Source of the DNA: Orientallactaga sibirica
Lineage: Eukaryota; Chordata; Mammalia; Rodentia; Dipodidae
Length of the DNA stretch: 64,000 nt
Direction of reading: 5' to 3'
Assembly: GCA_036365145.1 (NCBI GenBank)
Contig: JAEOAD010000029.1
Coordinates: forward strand, 26,706,001-26,770,000
Below are positions 20,288 to 31,089 of this stretch, one piece after another. Below the pieces are notes generated by a model that saw nothing but the letters and a program-made list of their open reading frames with translations, ran no database searches and was not told the origin of the DNA. The position numbers were made by a program, and so were the translations under genes. Positions within the stretch are counted from its first letter, which is position 1. Each line of letters starts with the position of its first letter.

Positions 20288-20490
20288 TGGGGGCTGGAGA
20301 GATGGCTCATCAGTTAAGGTGCTTGCCTGCAAAGCCTAAGGACCTGGGTTCAATTTCCCAGTACCCACGTAAAGCCAGATGCACAGGTGGCACATATGTC
20401 TGGAGTTTGTTTACAGTGGCTGTCATGGCCATTCTCATTACCTGCCTCTCTCTCTCATACACATAAATAAATAAAATATATTCTTTAAAA
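20288..20490 (+). mobile_element. DIP SINE
   Basis: GGGGGCTGGAGAGATGGCTC; the GGAGGCCCTGGCG block is replaced by GTGGCTGTCATGGCC. AAATAAATAAAATA tail. Confidence 0.9.
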
Positions 20491-20515
20491 GTCCATTTTT
20501 AAAACATTTCCTGGA

Positions 20516-20656
20516 GGCTGGGTGTCCCAGCACTCAGAAAGCAGAAGTAGGAGGATCGCTGTGAGTTCAAGGCCAGCTTGAGACTACATAGTGAATTCCA
20601 TGTCAGCCAGGACTGGAGCGAGACCCTACCTCAAAAAAAAAAAAAAAAAAAAAAAA
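20516..20656 (+). mobile_element. B1 SINE, short 5' deletion
   Basis: GGCTGGGTGTCCCAGCACTC: the GGTGGCGCACGCCTTTAAT block is absent. 25-bp A-tail. Confidence 0.88.
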
Positions 20657-20660
20657 GGAA

Positions 20661-20845
20661 GGGGATGGAGAGATGGCTTAGCAGTTAAGGTGCTTGCCTG
20701 CAAAGCCAAAGGACCCAGATTCAACTCCCCAGGACCCATGTAAGCCAGATGCACAAGGGAGCGCATGCATCTGGAGTTCGTTTGCAGTAGCTAGAGGCCT
20801 TAGCAGGCCCATTTCTCTCTCTAAAAAAAAAAAAAAAAAAAAATG
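20661..20845 (+). mobile_element. DIP SINE with poly-A instead of AATAAA tail
   Basis: Good body to GCCCATTTCTCTCTCT, then pure A, then T. The CT tract is very short. Confidence 0.9.
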
Positions 20846-20849
20846 TTTT

Positions 20850-21825
20850 TTTTTTAAGTTCCCTAACAGAAACCACACTGTGCTCAGCCCTTGTTCAAGG
20901 AAGCATACTTTCAGCATGGGGAGAAAAGTTACCTGCCTCAGGTCATAGGTAACTTAGAGGCCCACTTCCCCCTACAGCACCCTCTCACTGCCAACCAGCC
21001 CCATCTTTGAGGAGGAGTAAATGCATTCTGTTACAGGGCTTTTTCAAGAACAATGCCTTGCTGTGTATATAACTCAGCTTTTGAAGGCTACATTTACCAC
21101 TCCTCAGCTGGGTTCCACAAAACTCATCTGGAAACCTCACACTTAGATCACTGTCAGTGGCTCCCCCAGAACCTGGCCAGAAGCACGTGGCAAGGCTCAT
21201 GAAAGTGGGGCCCAGTAAAAGCAGAGTAGATTGACACAGGAAGTAGGGAGGGGCCTATTGGAGAGAGCAGGGAAACCGAGAAGCTCAGCAGTAGTCTAGT
21301 CTCAGCCCCAAGACAATCTTGCTGGAAATCCCTGGGAGGGCCTTTTGCAGCCCTGGGCAAATTCCCCTTTCCCCCAGGGAGGACATGGCCCAGCTGGCCA
21401 AGAGTGCCCAACAGAGTCCAGGTGTCAGCCCCTTAGGCTCTGCTCTGTTGCAGAGAGCCATCTGGCCCCTCTAACAGCCATCCTTGGGATGACCTGGACA
21501 TCCGTGGCCCCCTGGGGTGCTGGGGGAACTGAGGCTGTCTGTCATTAAGCAGCCATTGACATCACAGTCTGACTTCTCCCTCTGTCCTCTCCAGCTTCCT
21601 TCCTCCCTTGCAGTATTCCTGAATAAACATCCTGCCCAGTAAACCTGCCTCAGAGCTTGAATGTGGAAAACCCAACCTACCATATCCCTTGCTTAAGGGC
21701 ACCCTAAATCTGCACAGCAAATCCAGAGCCCCACCTCCACCCCACCCCTGCATTGGGGCTGTAATACCTCCTTTGCAGAAAACATGCTGACTCCAGGATA
21801 GGACAAGACAGATGTCCTTTTAGAC

Positions 21826-21826
<1 letters not shown>
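20850..21826. other. Largest repeat-free island
   Basis: About 980 bp with no recognised repeat, richer in G+C than its surroundings. Several 60-85 codon frames overlap on both strands and none shows a family motif. Confidence 0.55.
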
Positions 21827-21827
<1 letters not shown>

Positions 21828-21857
<30 letters not shown>

Positions 21858-21858
21858 G

Positions 21859-21889
<31 letters not shown>

Positions 21890-21897
21890 TGTTTTCA
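21828..21897 (+). repeat. (TTTTG)n
   Basis: Twelve or so TTTTG units forming the tail side of the antisense B1 next to it. Confidence 0.96.
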
Positions 21898-22004
21898 AAG
21901 TAGGGTTTCACTCTAGCCCAGACTGACCTGGAATTCACTATGTAGTCTTAGGCTGGCCTCGAACTCACAGTGATCCTCCTACCTCTGCCTCCCAAGTGCT
22001 GGGG
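21898..22004 (-). mobile_element. B1 SINE, 5' truncated
   Basis: AAGTAGGGTTTCACTCTAGC to CCCAAGTGCTGGGG; the last 35 nt of the 5' end are missing, with L1 sequence abutting. Confidence 0.9.
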
Positions 22005-22190
22005 TTGGGCTAACTTTTTGACAATCTCATGCATGTGTATAATGCATTCTGACCACATTCATATTCCCCATTACCTTCTTTTATCTTCTCCTACTCCCAC
22101 TAAACTCCTTCCTCTTCCCAATCAATCGCATTTCTATTTTCATGTCTTTATTTTTTCTTGTGACCTGCTGAATTGAACTAGGGTTGTTTT

Positions 22191-22346
22191 TAAGCCAGGC
22201 ATGGTGGCACACACCTTTAATCCCAGCACTCAGGAAGCAGAGGTAGGTGGATCACCGTGAGTTTAAGGCCACCCTGAGACTACATAAGTGAATTCCAGGT
22301 CAGCCTGAGCTACAGTGAGACCCTACCTCAAAAAAACAAAAAACAG
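22191..22346 (+). mobile_element. B1 SINE, left half of a SINE pair in one TSD
   Basis: AAGCCAGGCATGGTGGCACA to CCTACCTCAAAAAAAC. The left TSD AACTAGGGTTGTTTT lies at 22176-22190. Confidence 0.93.
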
Positions 22347-22560
22347 GGCTGGAGAGATGGCTTAGTGGTTACGGCGCCTGCCTCCTAAGCCTAAGAACGC
22401 TGGTTCCAATCTCCAGTGGTTCCAATCTCCAGGTCCCACGTTTAGCCAGATGCAAAGTGACCATGGGCACAAACACTTGACCAAAACAAACAAACAAACA
22501 AAAAAAAAAAAAAATAAAATGTTTTAAAAATTTAAAAATTAAAAAAACAAACAAACAAAA
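22347..22560 (+). mobile_element. DIP SINE (long-module subfamily), truncated, right half of pair
   Basis: Body reaches AAGTGACCATGGGCACAAAC and ACTTGACCAAAAC, then becomes AAAC/A-rich. The right TSD AACTAGGGTTGTTTT is at 22561-22575. Confidence 0.88.
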
Positions 22561-23584
22561 AACTAGGGTTGTTTTCATGAGCATGGGTGGGGATTACGCA
22601 CTGGAGTATCAATCTACCAGGGGCTACACCACTGAAGAAAATGCCTCCCTTCCCACTCCTCAGCAAGCATTACCTGCCAATAGCCACTCTAGGAGTGGTA
22701 GAGTCTTGTGAGCGTCATCCCCATTCGTGATGAGTGTTGACAGGCTCAGTCTTCAACGGAAAGTCACAGCTGCTGTGAGTTCATGAGGGTAATGGCCACG
22801 TCCTGTACAGAGCACAGCCTTCTACAGCGCTCGCCTCGTGCTCTGTCTCTTAACATTGTCCCTCTCCCCACTTCCACAAGGGTCCCTGAGCTCTGGAGAG
22901 GGTGGCATAGATGTCCCATTTAGAGCTGAGACACAAGAGTCACTTACTCTCAGCTACTTTGCCAGCTTTGCATCTCTGCAGGCAGTTTGATAAGCTGTCC
23001 ATTCACCATATCAACAGTAGTAGCTTCCTCGATAGGGCCTTTGACCTTCATAGCCCAGGGCTTTGAACCAATTACAGGATCAGGCATGAATTCTCTCCTG
23101 AGGAGAGGGCCTCAAATCCAAGCAGAAGGCAGTTGGTTGCCCCCCTAGCAGTCATGCCACTGTTGTACAGTGGGCACATCTCGCTGGGCTGGTCTGTGGG
23201 ATGGCTCCCAGGGTCCATTACAGGGTAAGACTGCTGATGTCTTTTCTCTCCCAGCAGCCTGCTTAGCACCTTCCAGTGCTTTGACAGCTAGCCTCCAGGG
23301 AGGAAGCTTCCAGCTCCGTTTCAGCTTGATTTCTCTGGGTCCTGCGCCCAGAATATGAGGGGTCTTCAGCAATAGGGACTTACCATTGGTGGGCAACAAA
23401 GAGCGATGGCAATAGGGTACACGGTCTGTTTTCTGAGCCTTTGTAGCCTCCCTGATGAAGAACTCATTGGGATATATCTCATCTCTGGCACTGGAATTTT
23501 TATTAATAATCTATGGCCGCATGGAGCAGTTTTATCTGCCCATGTAGAGTACCTTTGTTCAACTTTTTAAAAAATTATACTTTT

Positions 23585-23815
23585 AGGGCTGCAGAGATGG
23601 CTTAATGGATAAGGTGCTTGCTTGCAAAGCCTAAGTACACAGATTAGATTCCTAGGACTCACGTAAGCCAGATGCACAAGGTGGCACATGTGTCTGGAAT
23701 TCATTTGCAGTGGCTGAAGGCCCTGGTGTGCCCTCTCTCCTCTCTCTCTCTCTCTCTCTCTCCCTTTCTCCATATATATATATATATGCCTCTCTCATAA
23801 ATTTTAAAAATTGAA
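23585..23815 (+). mobile_element. DIP SINE
   Basis: AGGGCTGCAGAGATGGCTTA; (TC)n then (TA)n at 23740-23790. AAAATTATA(C/T)TTT flanks both sides. Confidence 0.9.
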
Positions 23816-24109
23816 AAAAATTATATTTTAATTAATTAGCTTACAAAGTAGTAGGGTTAAATATGGCTTCTTCATACGTCCTTAGCTTTGATTAACCTTC
23901 CTCTCGCCCCCTCCATTCCCCCATTCCCCTACCCCCATCTCTGTTTAAACCTCCCCACCCCAATTATTCCTCCTTCTACTTTCATATCACATATGTTATA
24001 CTCTTCCCCCCAGAATGTCTTTCCCTCCTCCTATGATGACCCCTTACTTCCTTGCTCTACAGGCACACACTCCAACTTAAATGAACAAATCTAAAATTTC
24101 AAAGCTAGA

Positions 24110-26690
24110 ATTTACATGTGAGAGAGAACATGTGGCGTTTGTCTTTCTAGATATGGGTTACCTCACTCAGTAAAATATTTTCCAGTTTCATTCATTTTTC
24201 CTGAAATTTTTTTTTTTTTTACAGCTGAATAAAAGTCCATTGTGTATGTGTATCAGTCTCATTATCATTCATCAGTTGACAGGCAACTCTCCATCTCCAT
24301 CTAGGCCGATTCCCTCTTCTAACTCTTACGAATAAGCAGTAATAAACATGGATGACTGAGGATCTCCATAGTAGAGAATAGAATTCTTAGGGTATGTGCC
24401 AGAGTGGTGTTGCTGAGTCATTGATAGTCCTGTCTGTACCTTTTTGAGAAACCTCCATATTAGTGTTCACAATAGCTACGTCACTTTACACTCTTACAAA
24501 GTGAGTCAGAGTTCTTCTTGCTCCGCACTCTTACCACTGTTGGGTTTCTTAATGCTAGCCTTTCTGACCTGAATGAGACAGAATCTCAAAATGGTTTTAA
24601 TTTGCATTTCCCTGATAGCTAAAGCTGTTGAACATTTCTGAAGAATTTATTAGCCATTGGTATTTGTTTCTTTTGAAAACTCTCTGCTGGTTCCCTAGTC
24701 CATTTTTTTAAATTTATTTATTTATTTGGAGGGGATTGTTTTTTTGAGGTAGGGTCTCACTCTACCTCAAGCTGACCTGGAATTCACTATGTAGTCTCAG
24801 GGTGGCCTCGAACTCATGGTGATCCTACTACCTCTGCCTCCCAAGTGCTGGCATTAAAGGCGTGAGCCACCACACCCAGCCCTAGTCCATTTTTTTTTTT
24901 CCTAGTCCATTTTTTAACATTGGATTGCTTGTTTTCTTGATGTTTAGTTTTCTGAGTTCTTTGTATATTCTAGATAGTAATTAATCTATCAGAGGTATAG
25001 CCAAGCAAAGATTTCCTCCAGTTCTGAAAGTGCCCCTTAACTCAATCGATGGTCTCCTTTGTGGTGTATAAGGTTTTTTTAATTTCATGAGGTCCTATTT
25101 ATCAATTCTTGACCTTATTTCCTGAGCAACTAGAGGAGTGCTCACCAAGTCCTTACCTATGCCTATATCTTACAGTGCACTCCCTACTTTCTCCTTTAGC
25201 AGTTTTGGAGCTGCAGGTCTTACATTGAGGTTCTTGATCCATTTGGAGTTGATTTTCATACAAGGTGAGAGATAAGGGCCTAGCTTCATTCTTCTGCATA
25301 TAGATATCCAGTTTTCCCAGCACCATTTGTTAAAGATGCTGCTTTTTCTCCGGTATGTACTGTTAGCATCTTTGTCAAAATTGGGTGGCTATAGTTACAT
25401 GGAATGAAATCCGTGTCCTCTGTTCTGTTCCATTGATTTAATGTCTGTTTTGTGCCAGGCCCATGCTGTTTTCATTACTATAGCTTTGTAGTATGGCTTT
25501 AAATCAGGTACGGTAATAGCTCCCACAGTATTCTTTTTGCTCAAGATTGCTTTAGTTACCCAGAGTCTTTTGTGCTTCCATATGAACTTAGGATTTTTTT
25601 TTTTTCCCCTTCCTATATAGAATGGTGCTGGAATTTAGACTGAGATTACATTGAATCTGAATATTGCTTTTGGTAGGATGCCCCTTTTCACAATATTAGT
25701 TTTTCTGACCCATGAGCATGGGAGGTTGTTCCGTGTTCTAGTGTCTTCTTCAATTTCTTTCTGAATTTTGTTAGTTTCCATTGCACTTCTGAGTTTAGGT
25801 TTATTCCAGGCATATATTTAAGCCTTTTGTGAATGGAATTGTTCACCTGATTTCTTTCTTATTATGTTTGTCATTGGTAAATAGGAAAGCTACTAATTTT
25901 TATATAATTTTGTATCATGCCTCTTAGCTAAAAGTGTTTATCCACTCTAGAAGTGTTTTGGTGGAGTCTTTAGGGCCTCTTATGTATAGAATCATATCAT
26001 CTGTAAAGAAAGACTTTAATTTCATCCTTTCCTATTTGTATCCTTTTTAATTACATCTCTTATTATTGCTCTAGCTAAGGCAACAAGAACTGTGCTAATA
26101 GAAATGGAGAAAGTGGACACGCTAGTCTTGATCCTAATCGTAAAGGGAACGCTTCATGTTTTCTCCCACTTAGCATGATGTTAGCTATATTTGTCATTGT
26201 ACATAGTATTTATTATGCTGACATGTGTTCCTTCCACCCATAGCCACTGCAAGGCTTTTATCATGAAAGGGTTGGCTTTTGTTAATGGCCTTTTCTGTAC
26301 CAATTGAAATGACCATGCGATTTCTGTCCTTAAATCCATTTATGTGATAAATTACATTTATTAAGTTATGTATTTTGAAATATCCCTGCATCTGTGGAAT
26401 GAAGCCCACTTACATTATGTGTGATCTTTGTGATGTGCTCTTGAATTTGCAGGTCAAGAATTTTTGTACCTATGCTTATTAGAGAGATTGTTCTATAATT
26501 TGTTTTGGGTGGTTGTGTCTTATGTGGGTTTGGCATCAGACTAATACTGGCTTCATAAAAGGGTTGGAAGTGTTCCCTCCCTTTCTTGTTAGGGAGTAAC
26601 TTGAGAAACATTGCTTTTAGTTCTTCCTTAAAGGTCTTGTAGAATTCTGCAATGAATCCACCTGAACCTGAGCTTCTGTCAGTTGGGAAG
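24110..26690 (-). pseudogene. L1 ORF2 remnant: reverse transcriptase and C-terminal region
   Basis: Encodes the reverse transcriptase of LINE-1, now dead. The minus strand translates in pieces. Around 26520-26600 there is a block like the L1 RT region containing SFYEAS-type residues (seen here as FYEASISLMPNP). At 26290-26410 the [10 protein letters not shown] block follows, and at about 25984-26013 the catalytic YxDD-type motif appears as FTDDMILYIR with both aspartates kept. The C-terminal Q-T-H-M-F-S-L region ends near 24110. Stops and frameshifts separate the pieces, and a B1 interrupts at 24733. The RT aspartates survive only as fossil residues. Identity as L1 ORF2 is secure; the exact subfamily is not. 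Confidence 0.88.
24733..24895 (-). mobile_element. B1 SINE in L1 ORF2
   Basis: TTTTTTTGAGGTAGGGTCTC to GAGCCACCACACCCAGC. CCCTAGTCCATTTTTTT on both sides (about 24691 and 24880-24912) is the TSD. Confidence 0.95.
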
Positions 26691-26696
26691 TTTTAA

Positions 26697-26878
26697 AAAT
26701 ATTTTTTTATTTATTTACTTGAGCGAGTATGGGTGCACCAGGACCTCTTGCCACTGCAAATGAACTCCAGACACATGCACCACTGTGCATCCGGCTTTAA
26801 GTGAGTACTAAGGAATCAAACCCAGGTTATTCAATTTGCAAGCAAGTGCCTTTAACTGCTGAGCTATCTCTCCAGGCC
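26697..26878 (-). mobile_element. DIP SINE in L1 ORF2
   Basis: TTATTTATTTACTTGAGCGA to GAGCTATCTCTCCAGGCC. The CT tract is nearly absent. Confidence 0.9.
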
Positions 26879-26965
26879 ACGATTTTTTTTTATTATTGCT
26901 TTAGTCCATTCCTTCTTACAGGTCAGTTTAAATTATGGATCTCATCTTGGTTTAGCTTTGGTAGG

Positions 26966-27311
26966 TGTTGCAATCAGCTTCTCATTGCTAGTAGAAAACA
27001 CCCAACCAAAAGCAGCTTGTAGGAGGAAAGGGTTTATTTTGGCTCACAGACATTAGAGGAAGCTCTATGATGGCAAAGAAAAACATGACATGAGCAGAAG
27101 GTGGACATCACCTCCTGACCAACATCAGGTGGACAACCGCAGCAGGAGAGTGTGCCAAACACTGGCAAGGAAGAGCTAGCTATCACACCCATAAGCCCGC
27201 CCCAACAATATACTGCCTCCAGGAGGCTCCAGTTCCTAAATTGCCACTAGCTGGGGACCTAGCATTCAGAACACTTAAGTTTATGGGGGACACCTAATTC
27301 AAACCACCACA
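26966..27311 (-). repeat. 3' LTR of the MaLR-like element
   Basis: On the plus strand TGTTGCAATCAGCTTCTCAT to TTCAAACCACCACA, 346 bp. TTTATTTTGGCTCAC contains the complement of the polyadenylation signal. Confidence 0.9.
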
Positions 27312-27461
27312 TTCTGCTCCTGGATCCAATAAACTGATAACCATATATGATGTAAAATGCAATGCATTCAGTCCAACTTTAAAAGTCCCCATAGTTTTTA
27401 TAGATCATGTGCTCACTCCTAATGATGTTCAAACACCCCCACAGTACAAAGCCTTTTTAAA

Positions 27462-27660
27462 CGTTATTTATTTATTTGAGATAGCAAGGGGCAGACACAG
27501 GAGTGAGTATGAGCACACCAGGAAATCCTGTCACTGCAAACAAATTCCAGATGCACATGCCACTTAGTACATCTGGCTTTATGTGGGTACTGGGTATTCA
27601 AACTTGAGGTCCCTAGGCTTTGTAGGCAAGTACCTTAATCACTGAACCATCTCTCCAGCC
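27462..27660 (-). mobile_element. DIP SINE in MaLR interior
   Basis: TTATTTATTTATTTGAGATA to ACCATCTCTCCAGCCC. Confidence 0.92.
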
Positions 27661-27779
27661 CACTCCAAACCATAATACCAAAAAAAAAGCATAGTGACAC
27701 AAAATAAACATTCATACTGCAAAAAAAAATGGCATTGGGCATAACAAAGAAAAATTGAATCAATACAAGATATATATAT

Positions 27780-27922
27780 TAGTTTTTGCTGGTAGGGTTT
27801 CACTAGCCCAGGCTGACCTGGAATTCACTATGTAGTCTCAGGCTTGCCTTAAACTCATGGTGATCCTCCTATCTCTACCCCCCAAGTGCTGGATTAAAGG
27901 CGTGTACCACCATGCTTAGCCA
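27780..27922 (-). mobile_element. B1 SINE in MaLR interior
   Basis: GTAGGGTTTCACTAGCCCAG to TACCACCATGCTTAGC; tail side T-poor. Confidence 0.88.
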
Positions 27923-28860
27923 ATACAAAATTTAAAGCAAACAGAGCAAATATCAAACTCTGTAGCTCCAAGTCTGACAACTAACTGGTGACAGATATCC
28001 AAGTCCAATAATTCTAACAAATGAGGAGTCTCTGGAGTTCTAATTCTGCCCCTCCAGCCTAGGTGGGCGCAGTCCTGGAAAACTTCATCCAATGCCAGCA
28101 GCTCTCCTTGGCAGCCATCCTATAGTCCTGGCATCTCCCCCCGGCCGCCCCCGCGTCTCCACTGCAACCCACCATTCATCCTCATGGTTCCATCAGGTCT
28201 CCACACAGATAATCCAACAAGCCTGCTTCACACTGCTCATGGGCATTTCCAAAATACAAAACTGTGTTGAAAATTCAGTGAACATATCTTTCCTGCACTT
28301 GTTATATTCCATAGTACCAGGTAGGCTGCCAATTTGTTAATCCAGGGGGAAATAAAGCAGACTTTGCAGAACAGGACACTCTTTCAGCATTAAGGCCCCT
28401 TCCAAAGAGTCTGCACTCTTCCTATGGCCCCAGTGCAGATCAGCTGGCCCAATCTCAATGGTTGTAATTTCTCAAACAATTGCAGTTGAATGGGCAGAAG
28501 ATTTGGCCCAAAGATTTCATTTCTTTCTGTGCCATATCCCTCTGCTCACATCAGTCCATTTCTATGCAATGCAACCCCGCATAAGTTCTCAGAACACAGG
28601 CATAACAGCAAGCCTCTCACACAAACTGCTTCTAGTCCAGTCTAGGTAAAGCTCTTTTTCCCTTATAAGCCAAACCTCACAGTCCTTAGCTCTTACTGCA
28701 TTCAAGTCTTTCAACTCTGACCAGAATAAACCATCAAGATGTACTTACAGCACTGCAAGGTGTCTCTTAGGCCAAAGTTTCAAATCCTTCTACATTCCTC
28801 CCTCAGATCAGCTCCAAAAGGCCAAAAGCTACACAGTCAGGTTTCTAGCAGCTAGGTCCC

Positions 28861-28875
28861 TATTCTCTGTACCAA
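28861..28875 (-). promoter_or_regulatory. Primer-binding-like site of the MaLR-like element
   Basis: Sense TTGGTACAGAGAATA begins 6 nt after the 5' LTR. It looks like a one-base-deleted version of the TTGGTACCAGAG-type tRNA-Leu priming site of the ERVL group (recalled). Confidence 0.6.
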
Positions 28876-28881
28876 TTTTAC

Positions 28882-29212
28882 TGTTGCAGTCAGATTTACA
28901 TTGCTGGCAGAAAACACTTGACCAAAAGCTGCAGCAGAGTTTATTTTGGCTTACAGATTCTAGGGGAAGCTCCATGATGGCAGGGGAACGTGTGGCATGA
29001 GCAAAGAGTGGACATCACCTTCTGGCCCATATCAGGTGGACAATAGCAGCAGGACACTATGCCAAATACAGGCAAGGGGGAGCTGGCTATAACACCCATA
29101 AGCCCACCCCCAACAATACACCACTTCCAGGAGGATCCAATTCCAAACTGCCACCAGCTGTGGACCTAGCATTCAGAATACATAAGTTTATGGGGGATAC
29201 CAAACCCCCATA
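28882..29212 (-). repeat. 5' LTR of the MaLR-like element
   Basis: On the plus strand TGTTGCAGTCAGATTTACAT to GGGGGATACCAAACCCCCATA, 331 bp. Its outermost end is mutated (CCCCCATA for CCACCACA). Confidence 0.88.
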
Positions 29213-29342
29213 GTAGCTTATATGCATCTAGAAATTCATCTATTTCTTTTAGATTATCCAATTTAGTGGAATACAGGTTTTTAAAGAATGGCTTTGTTAT
29301 TTCCTGATTTTAATGGTACCCTTGTAATGTCTCCCTTTTCTT

Positions 29343-29469
29343 TTTTTTTTTAAGTTCCAGGCCGACCTGGAATTTACTATGTAGTCTCAGGGTAGCCTCA
29401 AACTTATGGCAATCTTCCTACCTCTGCCTCCCAAGTGCTGGAATTAAAGGCGTGCACCACCACACCCAG
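29343..29469 (-). mobile_element. B1 SINE in L1
   Basis: Lacks the tail-proximal 25 nt: T run, then GTTCCAGGCCGACCTGGAAT. AATGTCTCCCTTTTC and AATGTCTCTCTTTTC flank it. Confidence 0.92.
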
Positions 29470-29609
29470 AAATGTCTCTCTTTTCATCTCTAATTTTATT
29501 AATTTGAGTCTTCTTGCTGTTTCTTTTGGTTAATTTGGCTAAGGGCATGGCAATCTTGTTTGTCTTTTCAAAGAACTTTCTTTATATTGTTTTTCTTCAT
29601 TTCTGCCTC

Positions 29610-29815
29610 TGATCTTCCGTGTGTGTGTATCTGTGTGTCTGTCTATGTGTGTATGTGTGTGTGTGTATTTTGCCACTACAAAGGAATGCCAAAGGCTTGC
29701 ACTGCTTTTTGCATCTGCTTTTAGATGGTGGCTTGAGAAGTTGAACTCAGGCCAGCAGACTTTTTCATGCAAACAACTTTTACCGCTGAGACAACTTCCC
29801 AGCCCCTCTGCCCCT
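29610..29815 (-). mobile_element. Old DIP/B2-like SINE with (GT)n
   Basis: TGTGTG repeat 29618-29668, then TTTGCATCTGCTTTTAGATG and TACCGCTGAGACAACTTCCC. Body strongly diverged. Confidence 0.65.
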
Positions 29816-29997
29816 ATATACTTCCTGGATACTGGTTTTCTTTTTGTTTGTTCTTGTTTTTCCAAAGCCTTAAGGTGCATCATTATTTACTTGATATCTC
29901 TCTGATTTTATAATGTAGGCCCTTAGGACTGCCTTCATTGTATCTCTTAGAATTTGATACATTGTATTTTCATTTTGTTCACTTCTAGGAATTTTTA

Positions 29998-31088
29998 AGG
30001 ATTTTTTTAATTTAAACTAAAATTTTTTATATAGGTTATAGTCTTATATCCCCTATCTCCATTTCCCTGAGGGCCCTCCTCAGTAGGGTAATTGGAGTTC
30101 ACTATGGGATAATTAGGGCTTTGGTCGGTCACTGTAATGGTGGGGAGGGGGTGTGTTGTGCCTCAGGATATTTCTACCCACCCTGTGGCTCTTACAATCT
30201 TCCCACCCTCTCAGGAATTCCACAACAATCTCTGAGCCACAGCAGGTCTGTTAGCACTTAGTGTTGAGTTCTCTGTAGCTTCTCTATTTCTGCTTCAATG
30301 TGCTTTGATTCACCACAGTGTCTGTTGCCATTTCTCTGGAGATGGTTGTCAGGCTAGCATTGGGAATAATACTAGTGTCTCTGATTCCTCTGCAGTTTCT
30401 CCTGGGCCCTGGTAAATGTGGTAGAAGTGGCACATCCCATGGTAGGCAGTCAGTATCTTTTCTTGTCATTTTGATGCATCTTGGATCTCCCCAGTACTCT
30501 CTGTTATATGGAAAATAAAACAGATTATTCAACCAAGAATGAGAGCAGCTTTGATTAAGGTGGATAGGCATGGAAATCTGAGAGAGATTTTGATATGTAT
30601 TTCAACTCTTCTCATCAAGAGAGCAGTGGGGACTTCTCTCTGGGATCTGTGAGTTTCCTGGCTATGGGATTCTGCCTTGACTCCTAGAACTAGGTATGAG
30701 TTCTCTCTCACTGAGCAGACCTCATAACCAATCAGAAGGCCATTAGTTACCTTCAAAGGCTGTGTGCTACTACTTCTTATCAAGCTGGTTGTTGTGTAGC
30801 TTGAACTCCCCCCCCCCACCGCCCGCTGATCTTGCTGTTGGTGACCATTATCACCCAGGAGCTCCCATAGCACTTTGCAGCATCATCAGGGTTTGCCAGG
30901 AGAGAACTGGCTTTCCTCTCAGTCCACACATGGTCTCTCAGTGAGACAGTGGCCTGTGGTGTCTTCAGCAATAATAGGGTTTTACCTTTTAGCTCTGGCA
31001 GGTAATCAAGTGCTTTGGCAATGGTCTGCATTGTTTTGGGGACCTCATGGGTCTCCCTGGCCAACTACTCACTGTGGGGAGTGAGGGA
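29998..31088 (-). mobile_element. L1 3'UTR insertion inside the fossil L1
   Basis: Same orientation as the host L1 but a different sequence family: TAGGGTAATTGGAGTTCACT, CACCCTGTGGCTCTTACAAT, CATAACCAATCAGAAGGCCA, GGTCTGCATTGTTTTGGGGA. The fossil L1 resumes after it with TTCTTCAATGACTCATCATT. Confidence 0.8.
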
Positions 31089-31089
31089 A

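Larger units (their letters stand above)
22005..23570 (-). mobile_element. L1 3'UTR of an older Lx-like lineage
   Basis: GCATGGGTGGGGATTACGCA, GGGGCTACACCACTGAAGAA, CATGAATTCTCTCCTGAGGA and GGGGTCTTCAGCAATAGGGA occur in the order of antisense rodent Lx 3'UTRs (recalled). Split by a SINE pair at 22191-22560. Confidence 0.85.
26966..29212 (-). mobile_element. Complete MaLR-like retrotransposon (LTR-interior-LTR)
   Basis: Two LTRs of one family flank about 1.57 kb of interior. Five-bp flanks GTAGG (26961-26965) and GTAGC (29213-29217) form a TSD with one mismatch, and the L1 sequence rejoins across it. Reading sense (minus), the interior starts just after the 5' LTR with TTGGTACAGAGAATAGGG, resembling the Leu-type priming site of ERVL/MaLR. 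It ends with purine-rich AGGAGCAGAA before the 3' LTR. No gag, pol or env frame is visible, as expected for non-autonomous MaLRs. The LTRs differ at many positions by eye, so the insertion is old. Confidence 0.88.

Noticed and set aside
26966..29212. Endogenous retrovirus with gag/pol
   Set aside because: The interior has no recognisable retroviral frame; size and structure fit a non-autonomous MaLR-like element.
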